From positions 62,001 through 126,000 of the forward strand of contig NZ_CANMGY010000005.1 of assembly GCF_947497555.1 (NCBI RefSeq): a stretch of 64,000 nt of DNA. Direction: 5' to 3'. The notes beneath the pieces are model-generated. The model saw nothing but the letters and a program-made list of their open reading frames with translations. It searched no databases and was not told the DNA's origin. A program made the translations under genes and the position numbers. Below are positions 9,439 through 21,800 of this stretch, piece by piece. The first letter of the stretch is position 1. Every line of letters starts with the position of its first letter. This DNA is from an uncultured Umboniibacter sp. (GTDB taxonomy: Bacteria > Pseudomonadota > Gammaproteobacteria > Pseudomonadales > DSM-25080).

Positions 9439-10467
9439 TTAAGCGAGAACCTTAACCCCCGTCCAATCGTTGGTCATCTCACCAATTAAGGTCAACGATT
9501 GACCCGATTCTCGAGCTAGTAATTCAAGCGAAGCTAGAGACGAAGGACTGACGCTAATAAGCAATCCGCCGCTTGTTTGTGGGTCACAGATTAGCCGATA
9601 ATCAGGGCTCTCTAGGGCGTTTAGGTCCAATCCCACACCATAGCTTTGGAAGTTACGATGCGTGCCTCCGGGTACACAGTCTAGAGTAAGATAATCATGT
9701 ACCCCTGGTAGTACCGGTAATTGATTAAGGGACACGGAGGCCCCTAGCACAGCACCCTCGCAGAGTTCTAAAAGATGTCCTGCAAGTCCAAATCCAGTGA
9801 CGTCCGTCAGGGCATTTACCCCCGGGATATTCGCGGCAATCATACCAAAAGTATTTAGCTCCATCATAGCCTTTGCGGCAACGCCCTCATGCTCAGGCAA
9901 CAGTAGTGCTCGCTTTTCAGCGGTGGTTAGAATACCGACTCCTAGTGGTTTGGTCAGTAACAGCTGGTCGCCAGCCTTAGCAGTACTGTTCTTCTTCAAA
10001 TTCGCCAACGGCACCCGTCCTGTCACCGCAAGGCCAAAGATGGGTTCAGGAGAATCAATAGAGTGACCACCGGCAAGTGGTATACCAGCAAGCTCGCAAG
10101 CTCGTCGGCCGCCATTGATTACGTCACGCCCTACTGCAGGAGACAACTTATCTATCGGCCAACCGAAGATGGCGATAGCCATCAGCGGTGTGCCGCCCAT
10201 CGCGTAAATATCGCTAATCGCATTAGCGGCGGCAATGTGACCGAAATCCATAGGATCATCGACAATCGGCATGAAGAAATCGGTCGTCGAAATAATTCCC
10301 GTGCCATCACCCAAATCGACCACCGCCGCATCATCTTTAGTATCGTTACCAACAACCAAACTATCGAACTGCGGCTGACTCGAGCCAGCTAGTAGCTCGG
10401 ATAACACCTCCGGCGACAACTTACAGCCGCAACCGGCACCATGGCTATATTGTGTTAACTTGACCAT
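9439..10467 (-). CDS. selD: Selenophosphate synthetase
   Basis: Uses ATP, selenide and water to make selenophosphate, the donor for selenocysteine and 2-selenouridine. It is 342 residues long and very close to E. coli SelD by eye. The N terminus GAGCGCK supplies the catalytic Cys13 and Lys16 (E. coli Cys17 and Lys20), followed by DDAAV and [10 protein letters not shown] metal and ATP sites and the ISDIYAMGG segment. Cysteine is at position 13, so the enzyme is not itself a selenoprotein. No selA, selB, tRNA-Sec or selenouridine synthase is in the window, so the selenium user lies elsewhere. Confidence 0.97.
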   Translation of the reverse strand: MVKLTQYSHGAGCGCKLSPEVLSELLAGSSQPQFDSLVVGNDTKDDAAVVDLGDGTGIISTTDFFMPIVDDPMDFGHIAAANAISDIYAMGGTPLMAIAIFGWPIDKLSPAVGRDVINGGRRACELAGIPLAGGHSIDSPEPIFGLAVTGRVPLANLKKNSTAKAGDQLLLTKPLGVGILTTAEKRALLLPEHEGVAAKAMMELNTFGMIAANIPGVNALTDVTGFGLAGHLLELCEGAVLGASVSLNQLPVLPGVHDYLTLDCVPGGTHRNFQSYGVGLDLNALESPDYRLICDPQTSGGLLISVSPSSLASLELLARESGQSLTLIGEMTNDWTGVKVLA

Positions 10468-10584
10468 TTCAGCTCACTTTTAGTGGGATATTAAATTGAA
10501 ATTAGGGATATTTTCCTAGCATAGCGTGTCAACGGACTGCTGTCAGCATTGTCGCTTCCATTGTTCGGCGATGAACGTTTCGGC

Positions 10585-10611
10585 AAAAAAAACGACGGCA
10601 AATGCCGTCGC
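10585..10611 (-). terminator. Rho-independent terminator of tRNA-Pro
   Basis: On the minus strand an 8-base stem CGACGGCA/TGCCGTCG with a two-base spacer is followed by eight T residues, directly after the tRNA-Pro gene. This is a textbook intrinsic terminator. Confidence 0.9.
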
Positions 10612-10619
10612 TTTTATGT

Positions 10620-10696
10620 TGGTCGGAATAGCGGGATTCGAACCCACGACCCCCACACCCCCAGTGTGGTGCGCTACCAGGCTGCGCTATATTCCG
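10620..10696 (-). tRNA. tRNA-Pro (anticodon GGG)
   Basis: A 77-base tRNA with all arms and an encoded 3' CCA. The acceptor CGGAATA pairs with TATTCCG. The anticodon arm is CCACA, loop CTGGGGG, TGTGG, giving anticodon GGG. The T-loop reads GTTCGAATC. A TTGACG -35-like hexamer lies at 10731-10736 upstream, with a poor -10 (ACAGAC) 17 bases further on. A terminator follows at once. Confidence 0.97.
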
Positions 10697-10864
10697 AAGA
10701 TAACTCTGTCTGTACCTAACTCCAGCTGATCGTCAAGAAGTGTTTCAAACCACTAAGCTACGAATTTGGATCAAAAACGTCTGTAAACTACTGATTTTAT
10801 TGAGACTTTAAGTATCTGGCGTTGATAATAACGCCAGCAACTTCGAGATGCAAAAGGTTTTTAA

Positions 10865-11506
10865 TCAGGGATTATAACGGGCAAGATGCCAGCCGTTCTC
10901 TGTGCGGGTATAACGGAAGCGGTCATGAAGGCGCTCGCTTCGTCCCTGCCAAAACTCCAGGGAATGCGCCTCAATACAATAACCACCCCAAAACTCAGGA
11001 CAAGGGACTTCTTTTCCCTCAAATTCACGACTAAGGGCGTCAAAACGCAAATCGAGTTCTGAGCGATCTTGAGCCATAGCGCTTTGAAACGACGACCAGG
11101 CAGCAAGTTGACTTGCGCGCGGACGACTATGAAAGTAGGCTTCGTTCTCTTCACGAGTAAGTTGATAGGCCGTACCGCTAATAATTATCTGTCGCTCTAA
11201 CGGTAGCCAAGCAAATAGCAGGCTCACGTTAGCATTGAAATTAATATCCTCAGCTTTATCACTGGTGAAATTAGTGAAAAATCTAAAACCAGCTTCGTCA
11301 TGCCCTTTTAGTAGCACCGTTCGCCCGGTTGGGTAGCCGTCGGGACTGACCGTTGATAACGTCATCGCGGTGGGGTCTTTGATAAGATCGCTATTCACAC
11401 TTTGTTGAAACCAATGATCAAACTGCGTGTGAGGTGAGTCGGCCAATTGCTTGCGGTGGAGTTCACCGAGTTGGTATTCTCGGCGAATATCTGACATATC
11501 AGTCAT
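10865..11506 (-). CDS. pdxH: Pyridoxamine 5'-phosphate oxidase
   Basis: FMN enzyme that oxidises pyridoxine or pyridoxamine 5'-phosphate to pyridoxal phosphate. It has 213 residues, the usual length. Recognisable parts are YQLGELHRKQL at the N terminus, the FMN-binding GRTVLLKG and FFTNFTSDKA, and the C-terminal substrate loop with EFWGGYCIEAHSLEFWQGRSERLHDR. The protein ends in RYNP rather than the common RLAP. pdxJ, an earlier step in the same pathway, is also in the window at 61934. It follows ihfA by 17 bases and may be read with it. Confidence 0.96.
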   Translation of the reverse strand: MTDMSDIRREYQLGELHRKQLADSPHTQFDHWFQQSVNSDLIKDPTAMTLSTVSPDGYPTGRTVLLKGHDEAGFRFFTNFTSDKAEDINFNANVSLLFAWLPLERQIIISGTAYQLTREENEAYFHSRPRASQLAAWSSFQSAMAQDRSELDLRFDALSREFEGKEVPCPEFWGGYCIEAHSLEFWQGRSERLHDRFRYTRTENGWHLARYNP

Positions 11507-11523
11507 GGGAATTTCTCCAAAAA

Positions 11524-11841
11524 TCAGGAGTCTACCTCGGCAGCATCTGCAGGATGAGCCTCAACGCGAGATTTAAGCTTTTGTCCGGGCTTAAATGTAA
11601 CAACGCGTCGAGGTTCTATTGGAATTTCTTCACCCGTCTTAGGGTTACGACCTGGTCGAGCGTTTTTATCTCGGAGGTCGAAATTACCAAACCCCGAGAG
11701 TTTAACCTGCTCATTATGCTCAAGCGCCTGGCGAATTTCCTCAAAGAAGAGTTCAACTAAATCCTTAGCCTCTTTTTTGTTAATGCCAAGCTCATTAAAC
11801 AAGCGCTCTGCTAAATCCGCTTTAGTCAACGCTGTATGCAT
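11524..11841 (-). CDS. ihfA: Integration host factor alpha subunit
   Basis: DNA-bending nucleoid protein, 105 residues, partner of the beta subunit encoded at 44889. The N terminus [10 protein letters not shown] and the beta-arm sequence [12 protein letters not shown], with its conserved proline, match IHF-alpha. It lies four bases after pheT in the conserved order pheS-pheT-ihfA, so it belongs to the translation operon transcribed leftwards. A short acidic extension ([10 protein letters not shown]) follows the core. Confidence 0.96.
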   Translation of the reverse strand: MHTALTKADLAERLFNELGINKKEAKDLVELFFEEIRQALEHNEQVKLSGFGNFDLRDKNARPGRNPKTGEEIPIEPRRVVTFKPGQKLKSRVEAHPADAAEVDS

Positions 11842-11845
11842 AATG

Positions 11846-14227
11846 TCAGTTCCTTAGGCTCGCCCCAAATTCGTTTGCTAGAACGTCAACTACGTTGTTA
11901 ACGCAATCATTGACTTCTTCATCATTAAGAGTGCGAGATGGATGTCTAAAGGTCAAGCCCAAAGCAACACTTTTTCTTTGTTTTTCAATACCTTTGCCCT
12001 GATACACGTCAAAAATGTCTAACTCTTGGAAGATCTCGTTAGCACCTAGAAGTGTGCGGATTCGATCACAAAGTATTCCCGCGGCAATGCCTTCATCCAC
12101 CACGAAAGCAAGATCGCGTCGCGTCTCGGGAAACTTAGAAACCGGTGAGTAATTTGGCAGACCATTATTGAGCAACACCTCAAGATCAATTTCTACTAAT
12201 ACTGCTCTCTGAGGAATGTCCAACTCGCGCTGAGTTTCAGGGTGAAGTACGCCGATCCAACCAACCGACTTGCCGTGTAGGAGGATTTCTGCACTTTGAC
12301 CTGGATGAAGCGCGTCACGGGTTGCCGCAACAAACTTAAACTCATTGGTAGGAAGGATAGCTTCCAAGTCGCCCTTAACCGAGAAAAAGTCAACCGCATC
12401 TGAAGTATGATTCCACGCTTCACCGGTACGAGGACCGTAAGCCAACATCGCGAGCGTTGGGGTTTGTATCACTTCGTTATGATCTGTGCCTGGGACGAAA
12501 CGTAAACCGGTTTCGAACAGACGAACTCTTCCCTGCTGGCGATTGATATTCCGCTTCAACGCGGTCACAAGGCCTGCCCAGAGGCTAGTTCTCATCACCG
12601 AGAGGTCATTGGAAATAGGGTTGGCCAACTTCACTGGATTAATACTTGGATCAATTAGCTTCTGGACCGCTGGATCAACGAAGCTGTAGGAAATAGCTTC
12701 GTGGTAATCGCGAGTAATCAAGTCTCGTCGAAGGTACTGAATAGGCTTAATTCGCTCGTCGGCCTCGCCGATTTCTAGGACCGCCTGTGGCGTGCGGGTT
12801 GGCAGGTTGTTATAGCCGTAGATACGAGCGATCTCTTCAATCAAATCAACTTCTATGGAGATATCGAAACGCCAAGTCGGAATTCGGAAGGTCCAACCTT
12901 TTGAATCATTCTCGGTCATTTCAAGTCCAAGACGATCGAGGATATCAAGCACTTCGTCATCCGAAAGTTCAAGCATTAGATACTGCTGCAACTTAGCGCG
13001 TCGTAAGGTAACGAAGCGATCAGCGACGCCGTCGGTACCCGCTTCAACGATTTGAATTGGCCCTGGCTCACCACCACAGATGGCTAACAGCAATTGGGTT
13101 GCACGTTCAATGGCGACTTCTTGCATGGCGATATCAACACCACGCTCGAAACGGTGTGATGAATCAGTATGAAGTCCATAAGAACGCGCCTTACCGGCAA
13201 TTAGCTCAGGCGTGAAGTGCGCTGACTCGAAAACAATGTCCTGTGTGGACGTTGTTACGCCACTGTCCAAGCCACCCATGATACCCGCTACGGCCAATGC
13301 TTTGGAGTGATCCGCGATCACTAACGTATCTTCTTTTAGGCTGATTTCTTGCTCGTCTAGCAAGGTAATCTTTTCGTCGGCATCGGCCATACGAATCACT
13401 AATCCGTCGGTAATGTTGGCCAAATCAAAGGCGTGCATTGGCTGACCAAGCTCCAACAGGACATAGTTGGTTACATCAACAACCGGATCAATAGAGCGAA
13501 TTCCTGAACGACGAAGACGTTCTTGCATCCACATCGGTGTTGCAGCAGAAACGTTGACATTCTTGACTACACGACTTGCGTATCGAGGGCAGGCTTCACC
13601 ATCATAAAGAGCGACATCCATCACGTCGTCGTGACTTGGCTCAATGAAGTCAATTTCGGGGATATTTAACGGCAGGCGATTTAATACCGCAACATCCCGC
13701 GCTAGACCGATAACACCAAGGCAATCGCCGCGATTCGGCGTGAGATCTACCTCGATTAGCGAATCATCCAAATTTAGATAATCACGAATATCGGCACCAG
13801 TGGGTGCATCAGAGGGAAGCTCCCATAAACCTTCGTTGGCTTCGCTAATTTCAAGTTCCGACTCAGAACACAACATTCCGAAGCTCTCTACGCCACGTAA
13901 CTTAGCCTTACGAATTTTGAAGTCTCCAGGAAGTCTGGCGCCTACCGTCGCAAACGGCACCTTAATACCTAGACGAGCATTTGGCGCACCGCAGACAACC
14001 TGCGTTAGCGTTTCGCCAATACCAGCCACTGAGCAAACCTTTAGCTTATCGGCATCAGGGTGCTGTTCGATGGCTACAATTTCACCAACGATGACACCGC
14101 TGAACTTACCAGCAGCCGCTTCAACGCCATCCACTTCTAGCCCAGCCATAGTAATCTGAGCAACTAATTCTTCGGTGGTTAATGAGGGGTTAACCCACTC
14201 TCGTAACCAGCTTTCACTAAAAATCAT
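11846..14227 (-). CDS. pheT: Phenylalanine-tRNA ligase beta subunit
   Basis: Large subunit of the heterotetrameric enzyme that charges tRNA-Phe; 793 residues, a normal length. Domains in order are an N-terminal tRNA-binding OB fold ([19 protein letters not shown]), the B3/B4 editing region, a B5 region, a catalytic-like core ([11 protein letters not shown]), and a C-terminal ferredoxin-fold anticodon-binding domain ([14 protein letters not shown]). It lies 12 bases after pheS. No frameshift or missing part is seen. Confidence 0.97.
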   Translation of the reverse strand: MIFSESWLREWVNPSLTTEELVAQITMAGLEVDGVEAAAGKFSGVIVGEIVAIEQHPDADKLKVCSVAGIGETLTQVVCGAPNARLGIKVPFATVGARLPGDFKIRKAKLRGVESFGMLCSESELEISEANEGLWELPSDAPTGADIRDYLNLDDSLIEVDLTPNRGDCLGVIGLARDVAVLNRLPLNIPEIDFIEPSHDDVMDVALYDGEACPRYASRVVKNVNVSAATPMWMQERLRRSGIRSIDPVVDVTNYVLLELGQPMHAFDLANITDGLVIRMADADEKITLLDEQEISLKEDTLVIADHSKALAVAGIMGGLDSGVTTSTQDIVFESAHFTPELIAGKARSYGLHTDSSHRFERGVDIAMQEVAIERATQLLLAICGGEPGPIQIVEAGTDGVADRFVTLRRAKLQQYLMLELSDDEVLDILDRLGLEMTENDSKGWTFRIPTWRFDISIEVDLIEEIARIYGYNNLPTRTPQAVLEIGEADERIKPIQYLRRDLITRDYHEAISYSFVDPAVQKLIDPSINPVKLANPISNDLSVMRTSLWAGLVTALKRNINRQQGRVRLFETGLRFVPGTDHNEVIQTPTLAMLAYGPRTGEAWNHTSDAVDFFSVKGDLEAILPTNEFKFVAATRDALHPGQSAEILLHGKSVGWIGVLHPETQRELDIPQRAVLVEIDLEVLLNNGLPNYSPVSKFPETRRDLAFVVDEGIAAGILCDRIRTLLGANEIFQELDIFDVYQGKGIEKQRKSVALGLTFRHPSRTLNDEEVNDCVNNVVDVLANEFGASLRN

Positions 14228-14239
14228 AATAAACCTCGA

Positions 14240-15335
<1,096 letters not shown>

Positions 15336-15356
15336 TAGGTATACTTTATTTGCGGT

Positions 15357-15713
15357 TTACGCTAAAGCTGCTTTAGCTTTCTCTACAAGAAGAGAGAAAG
15401 TTGCTTTGTCGTGAACTGCTAAATCAGCCATAACCTTACGATCAAGAGCGATAGACGCCTTTTTAAGACCGTTGATAAACTGGCTGTAGGTCATACCGTT
15501 AGCACGGCTTGCTGCGTTGATACGCGCAATCCACAGCTTACGGAAATCACGCTTCTTAACGCGACGATCGCGGTAAGCGTACTGACCTGCTTTTGTTACT
15601 GCTTGAACAGCAACGCGATAAATACGGCTACGGGCTCCATAGTAACCCTTAGCTTGCTTTAAGACTTTCTTGTGACGACGATTAGCGGTCACTCCACGTT
15701 TTACGCGAGGCAT
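15357..15713 (-). CDS. rplT: Ribosomal protein bL20
   Basis: Large-subunit assembly protein binding 23S rRNA, 118 residues, standard length. The N terminus [18 protein letters not shown] and the stretch [18 protein letters not shown] are diagnostic. It follows rpmI by 32 bases in the infC-rpmI-rplT block. In E. coli, L20 represses its own operon through a structure upstream of rpmI; a hairpin at 15984-16002 lies in the corresponding place here. Confidence 0.98.
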   Translation of the reverse strand: MPRVKRGVTANRRHKKVLKQAKGYYGARSRIYRVAVQAVTKAGQYAYRDRRVKKRDFRKLWIARINAASRANGMTYSQFINGLKKASIALDRKVMADLAVHDKATFSLLVEKAKAALA

Positions 15714-15745
15714 AGCCTACTTCCTTCTAAAAATTAAACTCAGGG

Positions 15746-15940
15746 TTACTTAGTTCGCAACATGCGATCAATTAGTACAACATCAGACTTGTGAACCAAA
15801 TTGGTACCACGAAGTTGACGCTTACGCTTTGTTGTCATTTTAGTAAGGATGTGACTCTTGTGAGCACTCTTACGTTTAAAGCCGCCTGCGACTTTCTTAA
15901 AGCGCTTAGCTGCGCCACTGTGTACTTTAGCTTTCGGCAT
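15746..15940 (-). CDS. rpmI: Ribosomal protein bL35
   Basis: Small basic large-subunit protein of 64 residues. The sequence [20 protein letters not shown] and the closing LLRTK-like motif DRMLRTK identify it. It sits between infC and rplT in the universal order. CTGGAG precedes the ATG as the ribosome site. Confidence 0.97.
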   Translation of the reverse strand: MPKAKVHSGAAKRFKKVAGGFKRKSAHKSHILTKMTTKRKRQLRGTNLVHKSDVVLIDRMLRTK

Positions 15941-15983
15941 TTCGTTAACTCCAGTAAATTTCAGGATTTAATCGACAAGTAAG

Positions 15984-16002
15984 CCGGCATACCGAGTGCC
16001 GG
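15984..16002 (-). promoter_or_regulatory. Hairpin in the infC-rpmI gap
   Basis: A 6-base perfect stem CCGGCA/TGCCGG with a 7-base loop lies directly after the infC stop codon and about 45 bases before rpmI. Its position would suit part of an L20-responsive translational operator, but similarity to the E. coli structure was not established. Confidence 0.35.
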
Positions 16003-16004
16003 GA

Positions 16005-16547
16005 TTACTTCTTCTTTTTCGGAGCCACTACCATAGTAAGTTGACGACCTTCCATTTTGGGGTACATCTCCACACTACCGTACTCTTCAAGATCTCCTTC
16101 CAGACGTTTTAACATCTGCATACCGAGTTCTTGATGGGCCATCTCACGTCCGCGATAGCGAAGCGTAATTTTAGCCTTGTCTCCATATTCAAGGAACTTA
16201 ATAAGATTGCGTAACTTAATCTTATAGTCACCTTCATCTGTACCAGGACGGAACTTGACTTCCTTCACGGTGTTTCGTACCTGATTCTTTTTAGCGGCAG
16301 CCTTCTGCTTCTTCAATTCGTAGATGTGCTTACCAAAGTCCATCACCTTACAAACAGGTGGTTCGGCATCTGGTGAGATTTCCACTAAATCGAGCTCTAC
16401 TGAGCGTGCTGCTTCCAAGGCGTCTGCTAATGCTACAACACCAATCTGGTCACCGTTAGGTCCGATCAGACGGACTTCGCGAGCTTGAATATGTTGGTTA
16501 AGTTTAACCTTATTACCGCGCTCTTTACCGTTGTCTCGCTTGATAAT
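16005..16547 (-). CDS. infC: Translation initiation factor IF-3 (AUU start)
   Basis: Binds the 30S subunit and polices start-codon choice. The frame is open upstream of the first ATG/GTG/TTG-type start, and reading from ATT at 16547-16545 gives exactly 180 residues, the length of E. coli IF-3. GGAG lies six bases before this ATT. The N-terminal domain ([15 protein letters not shown]) is then complete; starting at TTG 16418 would remove about 43 residues of it. The C-terminal domain holds [11 protein letters not shown] and GREMAHQ. The AUU start is the known device by which IF-3 represses its own synthesis in gammaproteobacteria. It lies 57 bases after thrS. Confidence 0.95.
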   Translation of the reverse strand: MIKRDNGKERGNKVKLNQHIQAREVRLIGPNGDQIGVVALADALEAARSVELDLVEISPDAEPPVCKVMDFGKHIYELKKQKAAAKKNQVRNTVKEVKFRPGTDEGDYKIKLRNLIKFLEYGDKAKITLRYRGREMAHQELGMQMLKRLEGDLEEYGSVEMYPKMEGRQLTMVVAPKKKK

Positions 16548-16604
16548 CCAATTCTCCGTTCTAGTTACAGTTAACCACGTTGATCATGAGTGATAATACG
16601 TGGC

Positions 16605-18524
16605 CTAATTGCTGGCTCTTCCATACTCATTCACTGCGTTCTGCAGCAAAGATTTGAAATCCGCTAGAGGCATAGACCCTAAGTCTTCCCCTTGACGTGT
16701 TCGAACCGCAACAGTTTGCTGCTCTACTTCACGATCACCCACTACGATTAAGTATGGCACTCGCTGTAAAGTATGCTCGCGGATTTTAAAGCCGATCTTC
16801 TCGTTTCTCAAGTCCGTATTTGCCCTAAAACCATCTTTTTCCAATTCTTTTGCTACAAAAGTAGCCCAATCGCTCTGTTTATCGGTGATATTGAGGACAG
16901 AAATCTGTGTTGGCGCTAGCCAAGTCGGGAATGCACCCGCATAGTTCTCTATCAAAATACCGATAAAACGTTCGAATGAACCCAAGATCGCGCGGTGTAA
17001 CATAACCGGCGTTTGACGTGAGCCATCTTCCGCGACATATTGAGCGTCAAGACGACCAGGCATGGAGAAGTCCACCTGAATGGTACCCATTTGCCATACG
17101 CGCCCAATACAGTCTTTTAGAGAGAATTCAATCTTGGGACCATAGAAAGCGCCCTCACCCGGAAGTTCTTCCCAAGGCAGATTTTTGGCATCGAGTGCAT
17201 CGGCAAGTGACTTTTCAGCCTTATCCCATGATTCATCAGTCCCCACTCGACTTTCCGGACGAGTAGATAGGCGATAGATAATCTCGCTGAAACCGAAGTC
17301 ATGATAGACCTCATGGAGGAAGTCAATAAAAGTAGAAACCTCAGCTTGAATCTGTTGCTCACTACAGAAGATGTGTGCATCGTCTTGAGTGAAGCCTCGA
17401 ACACGCATAATGCCATGTAACGAGCCCGAAGGTTCGTTGCGATGACAGGAGCCAAATTCAGCCAATCTGAGTGGCAAATCGCGGTACGACTTCAGTCCCT
17501 GATTGAAGACCTGCACGTGACAAGGACAGTTCATCGGTTTGACGGCAAAATCACGCTCTTCAGTTTTAACCATGAACATCCCGTCAGAAAACTTATCGGC
17601 ATGGCCTGATCGCTGCCAGAGTGAGTAATCGACAACCTGTGGGGTTTTGATTTCTTGGTAACCGTGGATGCGTTGCTTGGTACGCATATAGGATTCAATG
17701 GCTTGATAAACGGCCCAGCCCTTGGGGTGCCAAAACACCATACCCGGAGCCTCTTCCTGTAGGTGGAAGAAATCGAGCTGCTTACCAATTTTACGATGAT
17801 CACGTTTCTCCGCTTCTTCGATACGGTGCAGATAGGCTTTTAACGCTTTCTTATCGGTCCATGCGGTACCGTAAACACGCTGAAGCATTTCGTTATTGCT
17901 ATCTCCACGCCAGTAGGCGCCGGCAACCTTCATCAGCTTAAACGCTTTGATTTTCGAAGTGCTTGGTACGTGAGGTCCACGACAGAGATCTTCGAAATCA
18001 CCTTGGCGATAAAGCGACAGCGCTTCATTAGCTGGAATACTCTCAATGATTTCAGCTTTATACGCTTCACCAATGCCTTTGAAATACTCAACCGCTTCAT
18101 CGCGAGATAGCTCACGACGCGTAACCAGGATATCTTGCTTGGTGAGTTCAAGCATACGTTTCTCGATTGCCGCCAGATCTTCAGCGGTAAACGGGCGCTC
18201 GTAGGCAAAATCATAATAAAAGCCATCTTCGATTACAGGACCGATAGTGACCTGCGCTTCAGGGAATAGCTGCTTGACTGCTTGAGCTAGCAAATGCGCG
18301 GTAGAGTGACGAATTACCTCGAGTCCCTCTGGAGACTTCTCGGTGATAATCGCAAGTGCGGCATCGTTCTCAATAAGATACGACGCATCGCGCTCTACGC
18401 CATCGACCACACCAGCCAGGGTCGCCTTTGCGAGACCAGGACCGATATCGGCGGCAACGTCGAGAATAGAAACAGGAGAATCAAATTGACGGCTACTGCC
18501 GTCTGGGAGCGTAATGCTAGGCAT
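16605..18524 (-). CDS. thrS: Threonine-tRNA ligase
   Basis: Charges tRNA-Thr. It has 639 residues against 642 in E. coli. In order: an N-terminal TGS domain ([14 protein letters not shown]), the editing domain with [16 protein letters not shown] near residue 73 and the later DLCRGPH, the class II catalytic core with the zinc-site cysteine in MNCPCH and motif 2 [11 protein letters not shown], and the C-terminal anticodon-binding domain. AGAGG precedes the ATG. It is the first gene of the leftward translation block. A strong promoter at 18607-18635 and a structured leader at 18541-18586 suggest autoregulation as in E. coli. Confidence 0.98.
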   Translation of the reverse strand: MPSITLPDGSSRQFDSPVSILDVAADIGPGLAKATLAGVVDGVERDASYLIENDAALAIITEKSPEGLEVIRHSTAHLLAQAVKQLFPEAQVTIGPVIEDGFYYDFAYERPFTAEDLAAIEKRMLELTKQDILVTRRELSRDEAVEYFKGIGEAYKAEIIESIPANEALSLYRQGDFEDLCRGPHVPSTSKIKAFKLMKVAGAYWRGDSNNEMLQRVYGTAWTDKKALKAYLHRIEEAEKRDHRKIGKQLDFFHLQEEAPGMVFWHPKGWAVYQAIESYMRTKQRIHGYQEIKTPQVVDYSLWQRSGHADKFSDGMFMVKTEERDFAVKPMNCPCHVQVFNQGLKSYRDLPLRLAEFGSCHRNEPSGSLHGIMRVRGFTQDDAHIFCSEQQIQAEVSTFIDFLHEVYHDFGFSEIIYRLSTRPESRVGTDESWDKAEKSLADALDAKNLPWEELPGEGAFYGPKIEFSLKDCIGRVWQMGTIQVDFSMPGRLDAQYVAEDGSRQTPVMLHRAILGSFERFIGILIENYAGAFPTWLAPTQISVLNITDKQSDWATFVAKELEKDGFRANTDLRNEKIGFKIREHTLQRVPYLIVVGDREVEQQTVAVRTRQGEDLGSMPLADFKSLLQNAVNEYGRASN

Positions 18525-18540
18525 TAGAGACCTCTTTTCA

Positions 18541-18586
18541 GTGGTGACCCCTACGAAAGGCCACGTGATGGGCTGCTTGGGCAGCC
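18541..18586 (-). promoter_or_regulatory. thrS leader: tRNA-Thr-like translational operator
   Basis: The thrS leader can fold into two hairpins. The upstream one is a perfect 6-base stem (18571-18586, GGCTGC/GCAGCC). The downstream one spans 18541-18564, with GTGG/CCAC at its base and a loop presenting CGT at 18553-18555, that is positions -31 to -29 from the ATG. CGU is an anticodon of tRNA-Thr. E. coli ThrS represses its mRNA by binding a tRNA-like operator with the same arrangement and nearly the same distance. The exact loop register is uncertain by eye. Confidence 0.65.
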
Positions 18587-18606
18587 TAAATTAAGTTTGA
18601 AGCAGC

Positions 18607-18635
18607 AGTATATAGCCCAAGGATAGTTCGTGCAA
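18607..18635 (-). promoter_or_regulatory. Sigma-70 promoter of thrS
   Basis: On the minus strand TTGCAC (18630-18635) and TATACT (18607-18612) are separated by exactly 17 bases. Transcription would start near 18600, giving a leader of about 75 bases that includes both operator hairpins. Confidence 0.8.
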
Positions 18636-18827
18636 TCTAGGCATTCTCACTATCTTGATCCAGCCGACTATTCATTGCTGGAATGCTGACATATGTAACT
18701 ATTGCTTGATAAATCTTTGAGTTGTAATGAAAATGAAAAGATCAGCATTCAGAGTCCAACAGGTCAAAAGCCCTATATGCTGACGTAACTACAGTTCTAT
18801 AACAAAAATGAGTCCTGGAGGGACCCT

Positions 18828-21800
18828 ATGAGAGCTACTCGCTTCAAACCTAATCTACTATCTATCGCGGTAGTATCAACTCTATCTTTGTCTATGCAAT
18901 CCATTGCGCAGGACACTTCTTCGTCGATTCGCGGCAAGGTCGTAACCGATGATGGTCGAACAGTGACTAACGCAACGGTAACCATCACTCACGAGAATAC
19001 TGGTCGGCAGGTTGATACTTCTGTAAATGACAGCGGCGTATTTGTCGTTAACGGTCTTCGCGTTGGCGGCCCTTATACCATTGAAGTTGATACAACGGAA
19101 TTCACGGACAGCACGATTAATGATGTATTCCTTGTTCAAGGTAATAACACCAACTTCAACTTCACTGTTGGTAGTACGGTAGTTCTTGAAGAGGTCACCG
19201 TAACTGGTTCGCGTGTAGACCGACAGCCTGGTCGAGATTTTAGCTCTGACGACATCAGTAAATCCGCCAGTATTGACCGTGACCTTCGTGATACCTTGAA
19301 GCGAAACCCACTTGCTGTCTTGGACGGTGACGAATTTAGTGTAGCTGGAGCGAACCCGCGTACCAACGCATTTGTTGTTGATGGCATTCGCCAAAACGAC
19401 AACTTCGGTTTGAACTCCAACGGTTACCCAACACAGCGCTCACCCATATCGCTTGACGCCGTAGAGAGTGTCAGCCTAAACGTAGCGCCGTATAGCGTTA
19501 CTCAGGGTGGTTTCACCGGCGGACAAATTAACGTGATTACCAAATCTGGTACTAACGAATTAAACGGTAGTGTTTTTTATGAGTTTACCGATGACAGTCT
19601 GGCTGGAGACAAAGTTGATGGCGAGAACTACGAGGGGTTAATCTCAGAGGAAACTACCTGGGGTGTTTCAGCAGGTTTCCCAATTATTCAGGATACTCTC
19701 TTTGGCTTCTTAAGCTACGAGAAATTTGACAAGCCCTTAAACCCCGAGTTCGGGCCAGCAGGAAGTGGCCTTGCTAACGAGAGTAACATTACGCAGGCCG
19801 ACTGGGATCGTATTGATTCAATAGCTCAGCAAACCTATGGTCTAGCTTCGATTGGCAGCTATGCCATCAAGCCTGTTGAAGAAGACGAAAAAATACTAGC
19901 CAAAATTGATTGGCAGATCTCCGATGATCATCGCCTTGCAGCGACCTATCAACATACCATCGGAAACCGCACTAACTTAGTTTCTAGCAACCCCTTCTCA
20001 CTCAATGCTTCATCTTACTGGTATGACAAGGAAGAGGAGCTCGAAACCTTCGTGATGATCGCGAACAGTGATTGGAGCGATGTATTTTCTACTGAAGTAA
20101 AGCTAGGCTATAAAGACACTACTACAAGTCAGCAACCATTCTACGATCTAGGCATCGGTCAAGTTGCTGTTCGCTCTAGCTCGGGTACCGTCAACTTCGG
20201 TGTGGACCAGTATCGTCAGGCTAATCGCCTAAATAACCAGACTACCGAGTTCCTTTTCAAAGGTAATTACCTGTTAGGGGATCACCAAATCACCTTCGGC
20301 TATAACTACGAAAATGTTGATGTCTTCAACTTATTTGTTCCTGCGGCAAAGGGTTCATGGAGCTTTTCCTCGATTGATGACTTCGAGAACGGCCTAGTCG
20401 ACCGCTTTAACTATTCCAACGCTGCATCCGGCAATGCCGAAGATGCGGCCGCTAGCTTCAGTATGGTCACCAACACTTTCTTTATTGAAGACCTCTGGAC
20501 CGTTACGGACAAATTGGACATTAACTACGGCGTTCGCTACGAACAAATTTCAATGCCTGATTCACCGGCCACTAACCAAAACTTTGTTAATCGTTATGGT
20601 TTTTCGAACAACTCAACGTTTGACGGTGAATCAATGATTTTGCCGCGTATCGGCTTCGATTATACCGTGACCGATAACTTTGTTCTCTCTGGTGGTATCG
20701 GCAAATTCTCGGGCGGTTCACCTCTAGTTTGGATGTCTAATAGTTATTCTAACGACGGCCAATCTGCGCTAACCTACTTCGGTGGCTGGGATCCAGCATG
20801 GCCGATTGACTTCGCACAGGTTCCTGCGGATGCGACGGCAGGTCTTGTTGGCGGAGATGGTTTGGTCAATGCGGTGTCGCCTAACTTCGACATCCCTTAC
20901 GATTGGCGTTACAGCTTGCGCGCAGAAACTTACTGGGACATTCCACTGTTGAGTGAAAGCGTTGAAATCGCAGCTGAGGTTATGCTTAAGCACAACAAGA
21001 ACGACGTCCGCTGGGTTGATCTGTCTCGCCGCTATATCGGCGAAGATGGAACTGGCCGGACGGTTTATGAGACTTATGATCCGCTAACACAGTCACAGAC
21101 CGACCGCTACGATCTAATGCTAACCAATGCGCAAGATGACGGTAAGAGCACCATCTTTACGTTATCGATGGCCAATGACTGGTCTAACGGATGGAGCATG
21201 TTCACCTCCTACACCTATCAGGACGTGACTGAGGGCACGCAGGGTTCAAGTAGTACCGCGCGTTCTAACTACCAATATCCAGTCACCCGCTACGACCGAA
21301 ATGGTACAACACTCGGCCCGGGCTACTGGCAGTCCGAACATCGCTTCACTCTCTCGTTGAACTGGGAAAAGGAACTCTTCTCCGGATATGAAACCTCAGT
21401 CAACATGTTCTACGAAGCACGTTCAGGTCAGCCTCTTAGCTGGGTTCTTGGCTCTTACCGCGATGGTGGCTTAGGTGATCAATCATCTTTACAGGGTTCA
21501 GATGCTTACCTACCGTATATCCCAGTGGATGCGAACGACCCAAACGTAGCCTATGGCTGGGGATTGGACTACGACATACTCATGGACGCGGTTAATGAGA
21601 TCGGCTTGGGTGGATATGCCGGTGACATGGTGCCGCGGGGCGTGGACTCTCAGCCGTGGATTCGCTCGCTGGATTTGAACATTAGCCAGGAGATTCCCGG
21701 CTTCACCGACGAGCATCGTGGCGTGGTCACACTTTCCTTCGTGAACGTACTTAATATGCTTAACGATGAATGGGGTGTTTATCGTTCACAGAGCTTCGGT

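Noticed and set aside
10736-10770. Minus-strand GTAGCTTAGTGGTTTGAAAC resembling the D-arm region of a tRNA
   Set aside because: No acceptor, anticodon or T-arm partner is present; likely chance.
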